The position numbers were made by a program, and so were the translations under genes. From Blepharisma japonicum (Eukaryota > Ciliophora > Heterotrichea > Heterotrichida > Blepharismidae): a stretch of 64,000 bases of DNA. The stretch lies in contig CATKHK010000018.1 in the NCBI GenBank assembly GCA_949751835.1, positions 248,001 to 312,000 of the forward strand. The letters are read 5' to 3'. Under the pieces are notes generated by a model, which ran no database searches, was not told where the DNA came from, and saw only the letters and a program-made list of their open reading frames with translations. Position 1 is the stretch's first letter. Every line of letters starts with the position of its first letter. This document shows positions 11,900-24,132 of the stretch, piece by piece.

Positions 11900-14026
11900 A
11901 TGTCCCGACAATTCAAGAAGTATCTCTTCGAATCTCCATCAGTTGAAAACGGTGAAGAACCTGAACTCCAACGCGAAGATTTTGAATTTGAAAGGAAACT
12001 TGGGGATGGTGCATTTGGGCAAGTTTGAAGAGTTCGGCATAAATTAACAAATAAACTGTATGCCCTCAAGCAAGTCCCGAAAGAAAAAGTAATACGAATG
12101 ATACCCCAGTTCTGCCGAGAAGTTTATATTATGTATGAACTTGATCACCCTCATATCATAAAACTTTATAATCATTTTGAAGATGAAAAATATTTTTGCT
12201 TGATTATGGAGCTTGCTGAAGGTGGGACTCTATTTAGTAAGCTATATAGAGAACGAAGCTTTGTAGAGCGTGTTGCTGCGCAATATTTTCGAGAAATTGT
12301 GCTTGCGGTAGAGTATTTGCATTCGCATATCCCAGCTATTATACATAGAGATATAAAGCCTGAAAACATTTTGATTGATAAGGATGGGAGATTGAAGCTT
12401 ACAGACTTTGGATGGTCAAATTATTATACTGATGATACTCAGACTCCTCGACATACTATGTGTGGAACTTTGGAATATTTACCACCTGAAATGATAGAAG
12501 AAAAAATGCATGATACTTCAGCTGATATATGATGTCTAGGAATCCTATTATTTGAATTATTAACAGGAGATACACCATTTAAAGGAGTAGGAAAGCAGGA
12601 TATGCTTACCAAAATCACTGTTGCCAAAACGAAATTTCCTGCTTCAATGTCTCCTCTTGCTAAAGATCTTATTTCCCGTATGCTTGAAAAAGAGTCAGTC
12701 AAACGAATTTCTGCCCACGAAATAAAAGAACATCGATGACTTTTAGACCACCCTCCAATAAGAGAAACCATTTCTCAAGATCCAGAACTAAAAGTCTTAC
12801 GTATAGATGATAAACCAAAAGTAGAAAAAGGCTATCTCATTATCAGTACAAATCAAGTCAAAAGATTTGCCAACAAGCAAATTAAAATTCAAATACAAAC
12901 CCCTCCAAAGCCTCAAAATAGATCTGGCTCTCAGTTAGAAGCATTTAAAAAAAGCGTAGATAAGCTAAAATTGCAGACTGAGAAAAAGATGAGAGATATG
13001 AATAATACAAAATCTTTAATTGAAGAAAAGGAAAGGCATCATCAAAAACTGAGCCATAACTTGCATGATATTGAGGTTAGAATTGAAGAAAAAAAAGCGG
13101 AATATAAAAGACTGGCAGATAATGAAAATAATTTAGTTGGGAAAATCAATGACCTTGATTTAGAGCTTGATAGGATTAGTAATACAATTGATATGACTTC
13201 TCTTACAGAAAAAGCTAGAATTCAGCTAGAAGAATATAACGCCAAAGATCAGCTGTGCAACCTTCATAAAGCGCAGCTTGACAAGCTAAGACAAGACGTT
13301 AAACAAAAGACTTTAGATATGGCTGAAAAAGAAAGAAATCTAAAAATCTGGCAAGAAAAGAACTCAAAAAAGAAAGAAAAAATATCGACCCATATAAGGC
13401 AAGAATCTATTGAAATTTTGAGGCTAGAAAAAGAGACAGCTACGCTAAAAAATAGCATAGTAAAAGATCAAGAAAAATCCATGTCGAAAAATGATCAAGC
13501 TATTTCTCAAGAAATGGTGGAGTTTATTAAGAAAAGATTAAATGAATTGACCGGAATTAGCAGTTTACAAGATAGAATAGCGCTGTGCGAAAAGAAAATT
13601 TCAGAAAAAGAAAAAATGATTATTGAATCTAAGATTGAGTTCGTAGAAAGGAGAACCGAACTTTTCAAAGAGATGGCAGAAAAAAGAGCAAAAAGAAAAG
13701 AAAATCAAAAAACTCAAACAAAAGAAAATTTTTCTCCTGTAAAATCTTTAAAATTGAAGCTGGAGGAATCAGAAAATAGAGGGAAAGGATATGAAATAAA
13801 CCAAAATCTGATTCAAACTAGTAAGAAAAAGATTTCTGTATATTATAATTAGGAACTCAAATCAAAAATAGATAGCTTGAACCATAAGATTAATAATGTC
13901 AGGAAGAAGAGGTATAGACTCAACCTCGCTAAGAAACAAAGACAACTGGAGATTGAAAGCATTGAAATGGAGATAGGCTTGACTAAAGCCAAAATTTTTG
14001 AATGTAAGTGCTATTCAGCTTATTAA
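11900..14026 (+). CDS. Aurora-type protein kinase with long coiled-coil tail
   Basis: The kinase domain spans about residues 28-290. It has the glycine loop GDGAFGQVW (35-43), Lys57, HRDIKPEN (149-156), DFGW (169-172) and an activation segment CGTLEYLPPEMIE. DFGWS and that segment are Aurora hallmarks, so roles in mitosis or cilia are likely. TGA codons at 12026, 12530 and 12737 encode Trp in GQVW, ADIW and HRW. A 15-nt intron at 13838-13852 is removed in phase 0, and the gene ends at TAA 14024-14026, giving 703 residues. Residues about 345 onward are a long Lys/Glu coiled coil. Most Aurora kinases stop soon after the kinase domain, so this tail is unusual. I chose the ATG at 11900 because it opens the only in-frame upstream stretch. 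PLK or another family is much less likely. Confidence 0.88.
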
Positions 14027-14282
14027 TGTTAATATGTAGTATATAAAGACCAAAATTATTAAAAGGCTTAATAATTAAGGCTAATTCAAGTGCTATAAAT
14101 AGCATTGCTTATTTTTCATCAAAAATTTATAAAGACAGTCAAATATTAGGATTTGTAGCATCCTATATTTTAAAATAATTCTTTTTATGGATTATTTCTT
14201 TAAATTTAAACTTCTATTTCATGCGAAATTCATGCTTCCAGGCATTTCAAAGCAAATTAACTATTAAATTGAAGGCGAGAAA

Positions 14283-15455
14283 ATGGTAAAGTCTAGCAGC
14301 AGTAGCAGCGACTCTGACGAAACATTAGAATTAATTAGTCAAGGCCACCCAAATCCCCAAGTAACTAGGTCTATTGCTCCTGATTCATCACCTATGGTCT
14401 TTCTTTTCCTTGACTGCATTCATTATGTTGCAGGAGAAAAAGTAACTGGTGAAATTTTGCTGAATCTTCCTAGTGATTATCCTGCAGGATCCCTAATTTT
14501 ATCATCTACAGGAACTGAAGAAGTTTTTGTCTATGAGCCTCTTTCTAGTGAAAAAGCAAAAATCCAAGAAGTGAGCGAAGTTTACAAGCTTGAAGTTCCT
14601 ATTAAAGAATGAAAAAAAGGAATTCAGGCAGGGCAGTATGTATTTCCTTTCAATTTTAAGCTTCCTCAATACTCTCCTTCAACTTTTTATTATGCAGGAG
14701 AAGATGCCAGAAATTATTACATTAAGGCTCAAGTTTCTTATTCTGTGAATATCAGATTAGAATTATGCCACCATTCTGATTTGACTCTAAGCCACTCCAG
14801 AATGTTTGTGGTGAGAAATAAACAAACACACACCAAGCCAAATATTTCTATAGAAACTCGAGAATCTGTCTATGGTTGCTGCTGTACAAATAAAGGAAAC
14901 ACATATTTAAAGCTCTCAGTCAAAGGAGAAGAACATAGCCAAGTAGAAGGAACCTTAAGGTACAAATTAGACCCGGACAACACAAATTGTAAAGCACCAA
15001 TTAACTATGTGACAGGTGAAGTGTCATTAGTTCTTGAAATCACTGTAAGTAGTCAGACTTTTCGCATTGTAAAAACCCTTTCTAGCATATCAAGAGCTAC
15101 GTGGATAAGCGCATTTACTAGTCTTGTGTATGAAAAAGACTTTGAGTATAATGCTGAGCTCAAGATGAACAACGCTGAACTCAACCCTAGCAGCAACCAG
15201 ACTCCTATGATTAGCTGCATGTTTGTAATTGAAGTTCTTGTTTTTTATGATCTATCCTGCAAAGGGAAACCTGCAAGAATTGCAATGCCTTTTCATGTGA
15301 ATCCAAAAAATACTTTCATAAGAGAAGAGCCTAAACTTCCTGTTCCTTGGGAACCTGAAGAAGCACCGATTTCTAATTTTCTTGTAGAAAGCTCAAGACC
15401 AACAAGTCAAGAAGTTGAAGGGATGGCGAGTTTATCCACTCCTGACACACGTTAA
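14283..15455 (+). CDS. Arrestin-like (alpha-arrestin) protein
   Basis: The 390-residue protein has a Ser/Asp-rich N-terminus followed by two beta-sandwich halves of arrestin type. The N-half includes the YVAGEKVTGEI strand and the AGQYVFPFNFKLPQ segment, typical of arrestin-domain trafficking adaptors. The C-half starts near residue 190 and ends with a disordered tail. TGA at 14610-14612 gives Trp110. Alpha-arrestins link membrane cargo to ubiquitin ligases or the endocytic machinery. No PPxY motif is seen in the tail, so the partner is unknown. The VPS26 family is an alternative but a poorer fit. Confidence 0.78.
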
Positions 15456-15825
15456 AATTATAAATTTAACTAGTTTTTTATAGTACTTTGTTAGTTTAAA
15501 TCTTGCTTTTAAGAATTGATGGCATTACTATAGTAAGAAAATTTCTTCTTTTTAATAAAAGATTCAATTATCCCAATGAAAATACTATACATAAAGATTA
15601 TTATAATTACTCAGCTGTTTTTTATCATATAATGTTGTATTTAGGATTTCTATGGCTATATTTTAATTATAGTTTAGGAGCTTCTTATTTTTTATACAAT
15701 TTACTAAAATTGAAAGCTTTAGACTTAAATTGTTTGCTTATTTATTTTGATTTCACAAAAATTTATGATTTTGCTATCATAATTTTAAATATCGATAAAT
15801 TAAATAATCTAACACTATTAATAAC
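15456..15825 (+). other. Intergenic, very AT-rich
   Basis: This 370-base spacer precedes the NDR kinase. A frame is open across part of it, but it encodes low-complexity Leu/Tyr/Phe/Asn sequence and continues out of frame into the kinase, so I treat it as non-coding. Confidence 0.55.
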
Positions 15826-17322
15826 ATGGACCAAAGAACCTCTGCAAGAAAGCCTGAAACAAGAGAAAGACCTGAAATTTCAGCTGTTTCTAGAGAAAAA
15901 GCAGAAGCTGCAAAAGCATATATTGAACAAAAATACTCCAAGCTCAAGAGAGAGGAATCAGAAAAGCGTGAAGGCTGAAATGAACTTTCACGTAAAATGA
16001 CTGAGCTTAGTCTCTCCACCACAGACCAAGAATTAATTAAGCAAGAAATCCTTCACAAAGAAGCAGAACAACTAAGGCAAAAACGAAAAAGGACGACAAT
16101 TTACGATTTTGAGCCAATTGCTATCATAGGAAGAGGCGCATTTGGAGAAGTCAGAGTCGTCCGCAGCAAAATTTCTGGTGAAATCTTGGCTATGAAGAAA
16201 ATGAATAAGTCAGAAATGATAAGAAAAAATCAAGTCCAGCATATAAGGGCTGAAAGAAATGTGTTAGCGCTGGCGAATAATCCATGAATCGTTGAGCTGA
16301 AATATTCTTTTCAAGATGAAAGATACCTGTATTTGTCAATGGAGTATCTTCCAGGAGGAGATTTAATGACAATTTTAATTAAGCGGGATATTCTTCCTGA
16401 GGCAGAAGCTAGATTTTATATAGCTGAAATGATTATGGCAGTGGATTCAGTCCATAAATTGAATTATATACATCGAGATTTAAAGCCAGACAACATTTTA
16501 ATAGATTCTCAAGGACATGTGAAGCTTTCAGACTTTGGACTTTGCAAGATGAGCGAAATTCAAACAGACCATCCTTACGCAAACTTAAGGAAAATAGAAG
16601 AAGACACCAAAACTAAGCAATACATCGAAAAGAAAAGTGACTATAAAAGAAATAGAGTCCTTGCGTATTCTACAGTAGGAACTCCTGATTATATTGCTCC
16701 AGAAGTGTTTGAGAGAAATGGGTATACTGAAACTGTTGATTGGTGAAGCTTAGGTGTGATTTTATATGAAATGGTTGTGGGTTATCCCCCATTTTTCTCT
16801 GATGAACCTTCAATTACTTGTCAAAAAATTTTGCATTGGAGTAAAACTTTGGCCATTCCTCGAGAAGCGAATTTAAGCAGATCTGTAACAGATTTAATAA
16901 GAAGATTGATATGTGATCATCAAAATCGCCTTGGAATTAATGGTGTAGAAGAAATACAGCGCCATCCTTTCTTTATGGGGATTAATTGGGAAAATTTAAG
17001 GAATTCAAGAGCACCTTGGGTGCCAGATGTAAGTGTTATATAGTTAAGAAGTGAAGTGGACACATCAAATTTCGACCAATTTGAAGAAGTCGAGCCTTTT
17101 TACCCTCCAGAAAATGAAAAAAAGAAAAAAATCAGAAAAGATAATAACTTTATTGGTTATACGTATAAAAAAGAATTAGAAAATCAAAGAACAAGCTTAG
17201 TAACAGCTCTTCAAGAGCTTGATGCAGTTAGAACTTCAGTTTCTGTGCCAATGTCCCAGCCTGTGCAAAAATACAATAAGCAGCAGTTTATGTTAAATTC
17301 TCAAGAGCTTTATTCAAGCTAA
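15826..17322 (+). CDS. NDR/LATS-family AGC kinase
   Basis: The gene encodes 493 residues after removal of a 15-nt intron at 17029-17043 (phase 0). An N-terminal helical segment (about 20-85) resembles the MOB-binding region of NDR kinases. The kinase domain has [17 protein letters not shown] (from His216), DFGL (from Asp236), the long basic insert before the activation segment typical of NDR, and [13 protein letters not shown]. The tail ends with a hydrophobic motif, [11 protein letters not shown] codons at 15976, 16285 and 16744 encode Trp51, a Trp in NNPW and Trp307 in DWW. NDR kinases act with MOB proteins in cell-cycle, polarity and morphogenesis control. Upstream kinase and MOB partner are not in the window. 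Confidence 0.93.
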
Positions 17323-17757
17323 ATATAAATAATTAATGATATTGTTAATACGCTTATTTAAACATATTAATATTTATTTTTTATACAACACCTCGAAAAC
17401 GGAATAAATCAATGATTGCAATGGCTTTTTCGGTAAAATGAAAAAATCATAAAAATCATTGATAAGTATTTTATATAGCCTTTAGCTTATTTAGAAGAGC
17501 TTATACACTAAAAATGTAACTATTAAGCAAAATATTATATCAAAAATTAATTACCTGCTACTATGAAAGCATTAAGTCTCACAAAATTTATATATAAAAA
17601 TTTTTCAATTAAAAAATTATTTATTTTTACTGTCATATTTTCTTTCTATTGCAATTTTTCTCCTAGATTTCCAATAAATTTTATTAATTTAACATCATCC
17701 ATTTTGATATGCATTTCTGTCTGCTCTCACTTAATTAAAGATGCGTTTTCCAATAAA
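17323..17757 (+). other. Intergenic spacer, possible hydrophobic extension of the START gene
   Basis: The frame of the START gene stays open from an ATG at 17563, which would add 65 residues with two hydrophobic stretches. Its composition (Phe, Ile, Asn, Lys from A/T-only codons) looks like translated spacer rather than protein, so I place the start at 17758. If the upstream ATG is used, the protein would be membrane-anchored. Confidence 0.4.
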
Positions 17758-18390
17758 ATGGAAGATTGGGTTTCTCGTTCTAATGCTTTAATCACTCAAG
17801 GACTGGCAGAATCTGATCAGCTTAAAGACGGTGAATGGCACTTCGAAGAAGAAAAAAACGGCATAAAAATCTATACCAAGCCTTTTACAGCAACTCTTAC
17901 GGCAGGAAAAGGAGTCTCAGAATATGCTAGATCTTCTGAAGAGATGTTTAACTTCGTCAACTCATGGTCGCTCGAAACAAGATGGGGCAAAGGAAACACC
18001 ACAAATCCAATTGCTGCACCTGGACCTCTTAATTCTGAAGTAGTTGCTGAAGAAGGAACCAGAAAACTTGTGTTTGTGCTTCTTCCAATGAAATGGCCTA
18101 TAAGCAACAGAGAATTTATATATGTTTCTGATACCAGAATTCAAGGAAACACATACACGATTATTGAAAGATCATTGTCAGTCCCTGAGGTGCCACTCTC
18201 TGATGGATGCGTAAGAGGAAATCTCAATATGGCGACAATATATATTGAGCCAATATCTGATAGTAGATGCAAGGTAACCTTTTTAGTGCAATTTGACCCT
18301 AGTGGAGACATCCCTGATATGGTGAAAGGAAAAATCCAAAAAGGATGGGCTGAACTTGTTCCTTCAATCCTCCATCAGCACACCGATTAA
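17758..18390 (+). CDS. START-domain lipid-binding protein
   Basis: The 210-residue product is essentially one START domain (about 15-205), the alpha/beta grip fold that binds sterols, phospholipids or ceramides. Supporting features are the opening WHFEEEKNGIKIYTK segment, the central PISNREFIYV strand and the C-terminal helix ending WAELVPSILHQH. Similar single-domain proteins resemble the STARD2/PCTP and STARD10 groups. The ligand cannot be inferred. There is no TGA and no intron. The chosen Met gives MEDWVSR; a longer form from 17563 is possible. Confidence 0.82.
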   Translation: MEDWVSRSNALITQGLAESDQLKDGEWHFEEEKNGIKIYTKPFTATLTAGKGVSEYARSSEEMFNFVNSWSLETRWGKGNTTNPIAAPGPLNSEVVAEEGTRKLVFVLLPMKWPISNREFIYVSDTRIQGNTYTIIERSLSVPEVPLSDGCVRGNLNMATIYIEPISDSRCKVTFLVQFDPSGDIPDMVKGKIQKGWAELVPSILHQHTD

Positions 18391-18587
18391 GAATAATCAA
18401 ATTAAAATAAAAAATTAAGAAAGCGTATTTAATGAAATTATATCAAGGCTGATTCATCCTTCCATCAATTTTTAATGATATCATAAGATTAAACTTAATT
18501 TTTTATGCATTGAGGAATGAAGGATTGTTCTAAAGTAATACTGATGGAAAAACAGCCTAGAAGGGGACTAAGTGTTTCCTTAAATCA

Positions 18588-19466
18588 ATGAATTCTAATT
18601 TCATATATTTAAGTATGGATAATTCTTTTAATTCTTGCAAGCAAGAATGGTTTGAAAAATATGTTGCACATATAGCAGAGAGGGAGAAAAGAGAAAGGAA
18701 CCTGATTGATACTATTGATTCATTAGAAAATGATTTAAAGAAGCTTGTCGAAGAATTAATTAAACTAAAACAAGAAAAAGAAGTGATAAGGCTTCAATTA
18801 GAGATAATGGCCAGTGAAAAAGAACTGCATATTGAAGAGCATGCTATCGATGCAAATAATTGGAAAAAAGAAAGAAAAAAACTGCTTGAAAGCTTTGAAG
18901 AAGAGAAAAAACAATTAAAAAAATTATATCATCAAGCCCTTCATGAGGCAGAAAAGTTTAAAAAAATGTTTGAGGAAGCACAAAATAAAAAACATACAAA
19001 GGAGGATAACTTAAAGAAAAAAATTGAATTGAAAGCTGGGGAATATTCAAGGATTTTGAGTGAAAAAGAAAAAGTTATTAGGGTAAATGCAAATTAGGAT
19101 TTACAAATAAAAGTTCAAGATGCAGATAAGCCGAAGTCAAAAGCCTCGAGACTAAACACTTCAGCAAAGAAAAAAGTTTCTAAAAAGAAGCATCCAAGCA
19201 TGAAAAGGCTAAACTCTTGTGCAGTATTAGATGCTCTAATTTCTCCAAGATCAGGTGCTAAAGGTGATTCTTTTGAAGATATAAGTGGGATTATTATTAA
19301 TCTAGGAAAAGAGCAAGAAGTTTTAAAAGAAAAAGTAAGAAATCTCGAGGAATCTGCTAATTCTCGATACTTGGATTTAAACATTTCAAAGCATGATGAC
19401 AGATCTAGAGAACTTGCAAGATACCTAGATTCAAATAGTCAAAAAATAAAAATAGAAGATTTATAA
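18588..19466 (+). CDS. Coiled-coil protein, unknown
   Basis: This 287-residue protein is not recognised. A 15-nt intron at 19083-19097 is removed in phase 0. Residues about 20-165 form a strongly predicted coiled coil rich in Lys and Glu. The second exon starts with a basic Ser/Lys stretch, followed by a second short helical region (IINLGKEQEVLKEKV). Met1 or Met10 could be the start; the latter gives a more typical N-terminus. It converges with CFAP299, the two stop codons lying 33 nt apart. Confidence 0.75.
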
Positions 19467-19499
19467 TGTAAATTTAATAAGAATGTTTATAATAAATAA

Positions 19500-20219
19500 T
19501 TAATTTTTACGACGTGTATAATGATCATATAACACGACTTGGGCATACTCATGAGTTGGTATTTCAATCCTTTGTGTATTATCTCCAGGAGATTCTGCAT
19601 CTGGATCAACATTAATGATTTTTCTGTCCCTTTTATTCTTAAATTGCAAGCCACTTTCACTGTAAGTATCTACTCTAAAATTTGGGCTTTCATTGATGCT
19701 TGTCTTTTGCCCATCCCAATAATAATAGCTTAAATCTTGAGGTGTCGGTAGCAATAATTTTGTCCCATTAAAATACTCTTCAAAGTTTTCTGTCTTTAGC
19801 CTATGATTATAATCAATGTACCCTGATATTTCTCTTTTTTTGTTTCCTTTGAACTGAAGATCTCTTATAAAAATGATTGTTGTGAGTCGGCCGTTGCGGA
19901 CTTGTTCTTCTCTTTTGGCTAAGGCTTGCAAAAAAGGCTTTCCAGTTAGATCTTTATCAGCGCTTGCAAGCTTCTTTGGCACGTTTTCTTGTTTGGCTTT
20001 TTTTGCTGCTTCATTGTCTCTCTTACGTTTTTCGAATTCATCTCGAGTGAGGATTTCCCCTTTTCCTTGGATTCCAAGTTCAACAAGCTGCCTTGCGAGA
20101 TCTTCATCTTCTAAGTAGTAGCGATCTATTTCGCTGATATGGGAATTCAGATAACTTTCATATGATTCAAAATCTTCCAAAGAAGTATCGACTCCTTCTC
20201 TTTCATATTCGTCTTCCAT
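19500..20219 (-). CDS. CFAP299: Cilia- and flagella-associated protein 299
   Basis: The 239-residue protein matches CFAP299 (C4orf22, DUF4464) in length and layout. The diagnostic N-terminal block includes FESYESYL, YYLEDEDLARQL and GEILTRDEF. A central RDLQFKGNKKREISGYIDY segment and the C-terminal half with TPQDLSYYYWDG also fit. The family is found in ciliated eukaryotes and is linked to sperm flagella and motile cilia; its biochemical role is unknown. No introns and no TGA. It shares a 355-base divergent upstream region with the NEK kinase gene. Confidence 0.9.
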   Translation of the reverse strand: MEDEYEREGVDTSLEDFESYESYLNSHISEIDRYYLEDEDLARQLVELGIQGKGEILTRDEFEKRKRDNEAAKKAKQENVPKKLASADKDLTGKPFLQALAKREEQVRNGRLTTIIFIRDLQFKGNKKREISGYIDYNHRLKTENFEEYFNGTKLLLPTPQDLSYYYWDGQKTSINESPNFRVDTYSESGLQFKNKRDRKIINVDPDAESPGDNTQRIEIPTHEYAQVVLYDHYTRRKN

Positions 20220-20574
20220 TTTTACTTATATTTCTTTTAAGTTAAATTTGTCGAATAAATATTATTTCTTTTGAAAATAACTTTTCCGAGTATCTTTTGC
20301 TACTATTTTTAGGCTTAATAACTAATTAAATTAATTCAAGATTTATTCAAATCATAAGCAGCTATTTAATCATAATATTTTAAAGCCATTAATTTATATC
20401 AACGATTTAAAAAATAAATTGCATCGAAACTTTCACCATAACGATATTTTTAAATTTCAATCCTATCCAGTTCGAGCATGCAAAACACATTAAAAATTAC
20501 AAAAATCCTTATCTTTTAAAAACTATCAAGCATTTTCGTAAGAAAAATTTATCTTTATATTATAAATTATTAAC
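20220..20574. promoter_or_regulatory. Shared upstream region of CFAP299 and NEK kinase
   Basis: A 355-base AT-rich spacer separates two divergent start codons. I see no gene in it. Both neighbours have plausible ciliary roles, so co-regulation from this region is possible but not shown. Confidence 0.5.
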
Positions 20575-21939
20575 ATGGATCGATACAGAAAGCTTCGAAA
20601 TTTAGGAAGAGGTCGTTACGGTGAGGTTTGGCTTGTTGAAAGAGAAGATGGCGCCTTAGTTGCAATGAAAAAAGTGCCTTTAGAAACTGAACAGCCCAAT
20701 TGTAAAGAGGTAAATGTACTGGAGCAGCTAGACCATCCCTATGTGATTCAGTACCATGAAAGCTTTATTGATGACAGTTATCTCTGCATTATTATGGACT
20801 ATGCTGAAGGTGGCGATCTTGCTGCTCGGATTCGATCAGTGAAGGATCAAAATAGCAGTTTTAACGAGACTCAGATTTGGAAGTGGGTTGGACAGCTTGC
20901 TGAAGCCTTAAACCATATTCACAACAATAAGGTTATTCACAGGGATCTAAAGAGCCATAATATTTTTTTAACAAAAGACGGAGGTGTACAAGTTGGGGAC
21001 TTTGGGATCTCAAAAATCCTCAATTTCAGCGATGAACTTGCTGTGACTAGTGTAGGAACACCTTACTATTTGGCTCCAGAAATATGTAAAGGAGAACCGT
21101 ATGACAATAAAGCAGATATATGAAGCTTGGGATGCATTATATATGAGCTTTGTACCTTAAAACGGCCATTTGAAGGAGAAAACCTTATAGCAGTTGTTAA
21201 TGGAATATTAAATACTGAGCCAACTCCTATTCCAGAAAAGTACAGTGAAAGCTTAAAAAATTTGATTTCATCAATGCTAAATAAAAACAAAGATCTTCGA
21301 CCTTCAGCATCTGCAATTTTGGCAATGCCCAATTTTAATTTTACAGAAGAGCGTAAAGAGCTCAGCTTAAACATGAGGAAAGTCAAAAAAGGCTACCAAA
21401 AAGAAATTTCTATTAATATTCCTACCCCCACTCATATTCCTCATAAATCCAATCCAATACACCCTACATCAGCTCCTTCAAGCCATAAACCAGAAACTCC
21501 TATTGATTCAGCAAATATCCAAACAGCTACCCATTCGCAATGCGGTAAAAAAAGTCCTCCGTCAAAAAATGATGGCTCAGCGACATCAAGGTCTTCACAG
21601 AGATGCTTTACATTTTCAGAAAGCATATTAAAACAATGTCCAAGCTCTCCAATCAGACCTATGCTGATGGGAGACTTCTTAAGAAGCAAGCTAGGGGATG
21701 ATATTTTTGTAAGAGTAAGAAGAGTCCTTATGAATACCAAAGATCCAGCAAAACTTATAAGTGAAGAACCTTGAATAATTTCTGATATCTGTGGAGAAGA
21801 AAATTTGAGTATTATTGATGTGGGGATTGCATTTGATGCTTTTAATTTAGATAACCAAGTGCCATATCCACCAACAAGCACAAGCAAAAGGGTGAATGTA
21901 AGAACTTTTTCCAAGTTAAGTAGAAAAGCTAGCCAGTAG
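20575..21939 (+). CDS. NEK-family protein kinase
   Basis: The 454-residue kinase has its catalytic domain at about 1-260. It shows LGRGRYGEVW, HRDLKSHNIF (from His122), DFGISKIL (from Asp142) and SVGTPYYLAPEI, all typical of NIMA-related kinases. TGA codons at 21121 and 21772 are Trp183 (ADIW) and Trp400. The middle (about 285-350) is Ser/Pro/His-rich and disordered. A conserved-looking C-terminal block (GDFLRSKLGDDIFVRVR) with an acidic segment after it resembles a tail element seen in some NEKs. NEKs are much expanded in ciliates and act at basal bodies, cilia and mitosis. I cannot assign a subfamily. Confidence 0.9.
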
Positions 21940-22080
21940 TTAGCTGTAAAGATATTGATATAAGTATGGTAATGTTAAATAACATTTTTAAAATCACTAT
22001 AAATGAAGCTCATCATGATTATTTAAAATATCAAACCAAACAAATATTTTTTCGCAATTTTTATAATAATTTCACAGAAA

Positions 22081-24132
22081 ATGGCAGAAAATTTATCATC
22101 TATTGGACTGTCTATTATGCTTGACTTTTGTATATTTTTAGTTCTGTTTATACTATTTCTTATATATCGAAAATTAAGAAGCCAAAATATAGACTTAGAT
22201 CTTGGAGATAACGAATTTAAAGAGCCCTGCATGAATGAAGCGAAATATAGTTTATCTGAAATTTCATGGATGATAATGAAGTTATCTGATCTCGAAATAT
22301 CAGGATATCTTGGCGAGTGAGGATTCTTGTATATAACTCTTCATAGGTATATATTATACACATTATATTGCATTGCATTTTTTGGCTTATGCTTTCTTAT
22401 CCCAATCTATTATTATGGAAGCTCAGATTCTTATAAAGATGTAAGGCAATATAGCATTACTCATGTTATTAAAGATGACAAAGGATTAATTTTGCCAGCA
22501 TTGGCAATTTTGCTTTTCTCCCTTGTGGTTTACTTTTTTGCAAGGCTTTATTATAAAAAAGCAGTCAATTCTGATTTTGTGATGCTAGCAGATTTACCTC
22601 AAGATTATGTTGTTTATATTTCAAACATTCCAAGACTACATGAGCCAAGAGATTTTGGTCATAAGCTTCATTTATGATTGAAAAAAACGTACGGAAATGG
22701 AATTATGAATGTCTATGTGGTTCCAGATTATGCAGAAATTATTCAAGATTATAAAAAATATGAAGAACTTTCTTTAAAATTGAGCTATCTTTTGCACCAA
22801 GAGCAACTTGGTATAGAAGGAGAATCCCAAAAACTAATAGATGAGGCTAGTCCAATAAATCTCATTGAAAAAATTAAATCAAGCATAGAAAATATTGTTA
22901 AAAAAATAAAAGAAAATATAAATAACTCAAAAAATACCAATTCAGGAGCAGCTTTTGTTATTTGTTGTAACAGATCCTTATCTAGAGAACTTGCAGAGCC
23001 ATACACAATAAGGAATGATTTATTTCAGAGTTTAGATTGACATAAAAATGAAACCCCTGCCCCTTCAGATATAATATGGGAAAATATAGGCACTAAGCAA
23101 AATTTTCACAACTATACTGGGATTTGTGTTAATTTGCTATTTATCGTTATTTTTCTTGTAATTTTAACTCCTTCATCCTTTTCTCTGTACATAAGTACAG
23201 GACTTGAAGAGATTGGAGTAAGATCTTCAATTGGGAATGCTATTGGGATGTATTTACCTTCTTTATTTCTTCTAATTTACCAACAAATTATATTACCTCG
23301 GGCGGTATCTTATCTTGTAAAGCTAGAAAAGCATTATAATTCAGCAGAAGCTACAAATAGCTGTCTTAAAAAATATTTATTTTATTTGACATTTTACATA
23401 TTTTTGTACCCAGTTCTTGGGCTACAGTTTTATCAAATAATTGAGATGATTTTAACCTCAGAAAACGACTGGACAAATGAACTTGCTACAAGCATTAATG
23501 CTGCTGGGGAATTTTTTACAATTTTTATGGTTCATCAAGCATTTATAAAAAATGGTCTAGATTTATTAATACTCCCGAAATATGCAAAAGTCAAGGCAAA
23601 ATCGTTAAGAGCTTATACAGAAATAGAAAAAGCTTTAGCATATAGTGCAGATGATTTTGATTTTTCAATGGAATTTGCAGTGACTTTGAATACTTTGATT
23701 ATTTGTATAAGCTTTTCAATAGTTTATCCAATTATATTGATACCAAGCATTATTTTCTTTTTTATCCGGGTAATTATTATGTAGTATTATATACATCTTC
23801 ATAACCTTTTATGTGTATATTATGTGGATATCACTTCTTCGGCATATCCCATACTTTTTTCTTTGCTTTGTGGAATAGTGGTATCAGCTTATTTCATGCA
23901 AATTATGACATCGAGCACTATGATTTTAAGCGGGAAAACTGAGTGACTTGCAGCAAATTCTGTTATAAACTCATTTGGCTTAATTTTATTAACTGCGCTA
24001 ATTGTAGTTTTTTATACTTTGACTGGAAAAGGAAGAAAGCCAATTTATGATGAAGAAGTAGAAGAAAAGACAGTGATTAAAATTGATCCAAAACTCTATC
24101 AACATCCAATTGATTGTTTAATTTTAAATTAG
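22081..24132 (+). CDS. OSCA/TMEM63-type cation channel
   Basis: The 678-residue membrane protein fits the CSC1/OSCA/TMEM63 family of mechanosensitive, calcium-permeable channels. One membrane helix lies at about 14-36, two more at about 85-160, and a cytosolic domain at about 165-330 begins with DYVVYISNIP. The remaining helices run from about 345 to 650. TGA codons at 22318, 22675, 23038 and 23944 encode Trp80, Trp199, Trp320 and Trp617. A 15-nt intron at 23770-23784 (phase 0) is needed to join the last helices. Length is near the family norm of 700-800. Gating stimulus cannot be read from sequence. Confidence 0.85.

Noticed and set aside
15503-16000. 165-codon open frame upstream of and overlapping the NDR kinase
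   Set aside because: It is low-complexity in its first two thirds and runs in a different frame from the well-supported kinase start at 15826.
18544-18615. Alternative start MEKQPRRG upstream of the coiled-coil gene at 18588
   Set aside because: The ATG at 18544 is not in frame with the gene and ends quickly.
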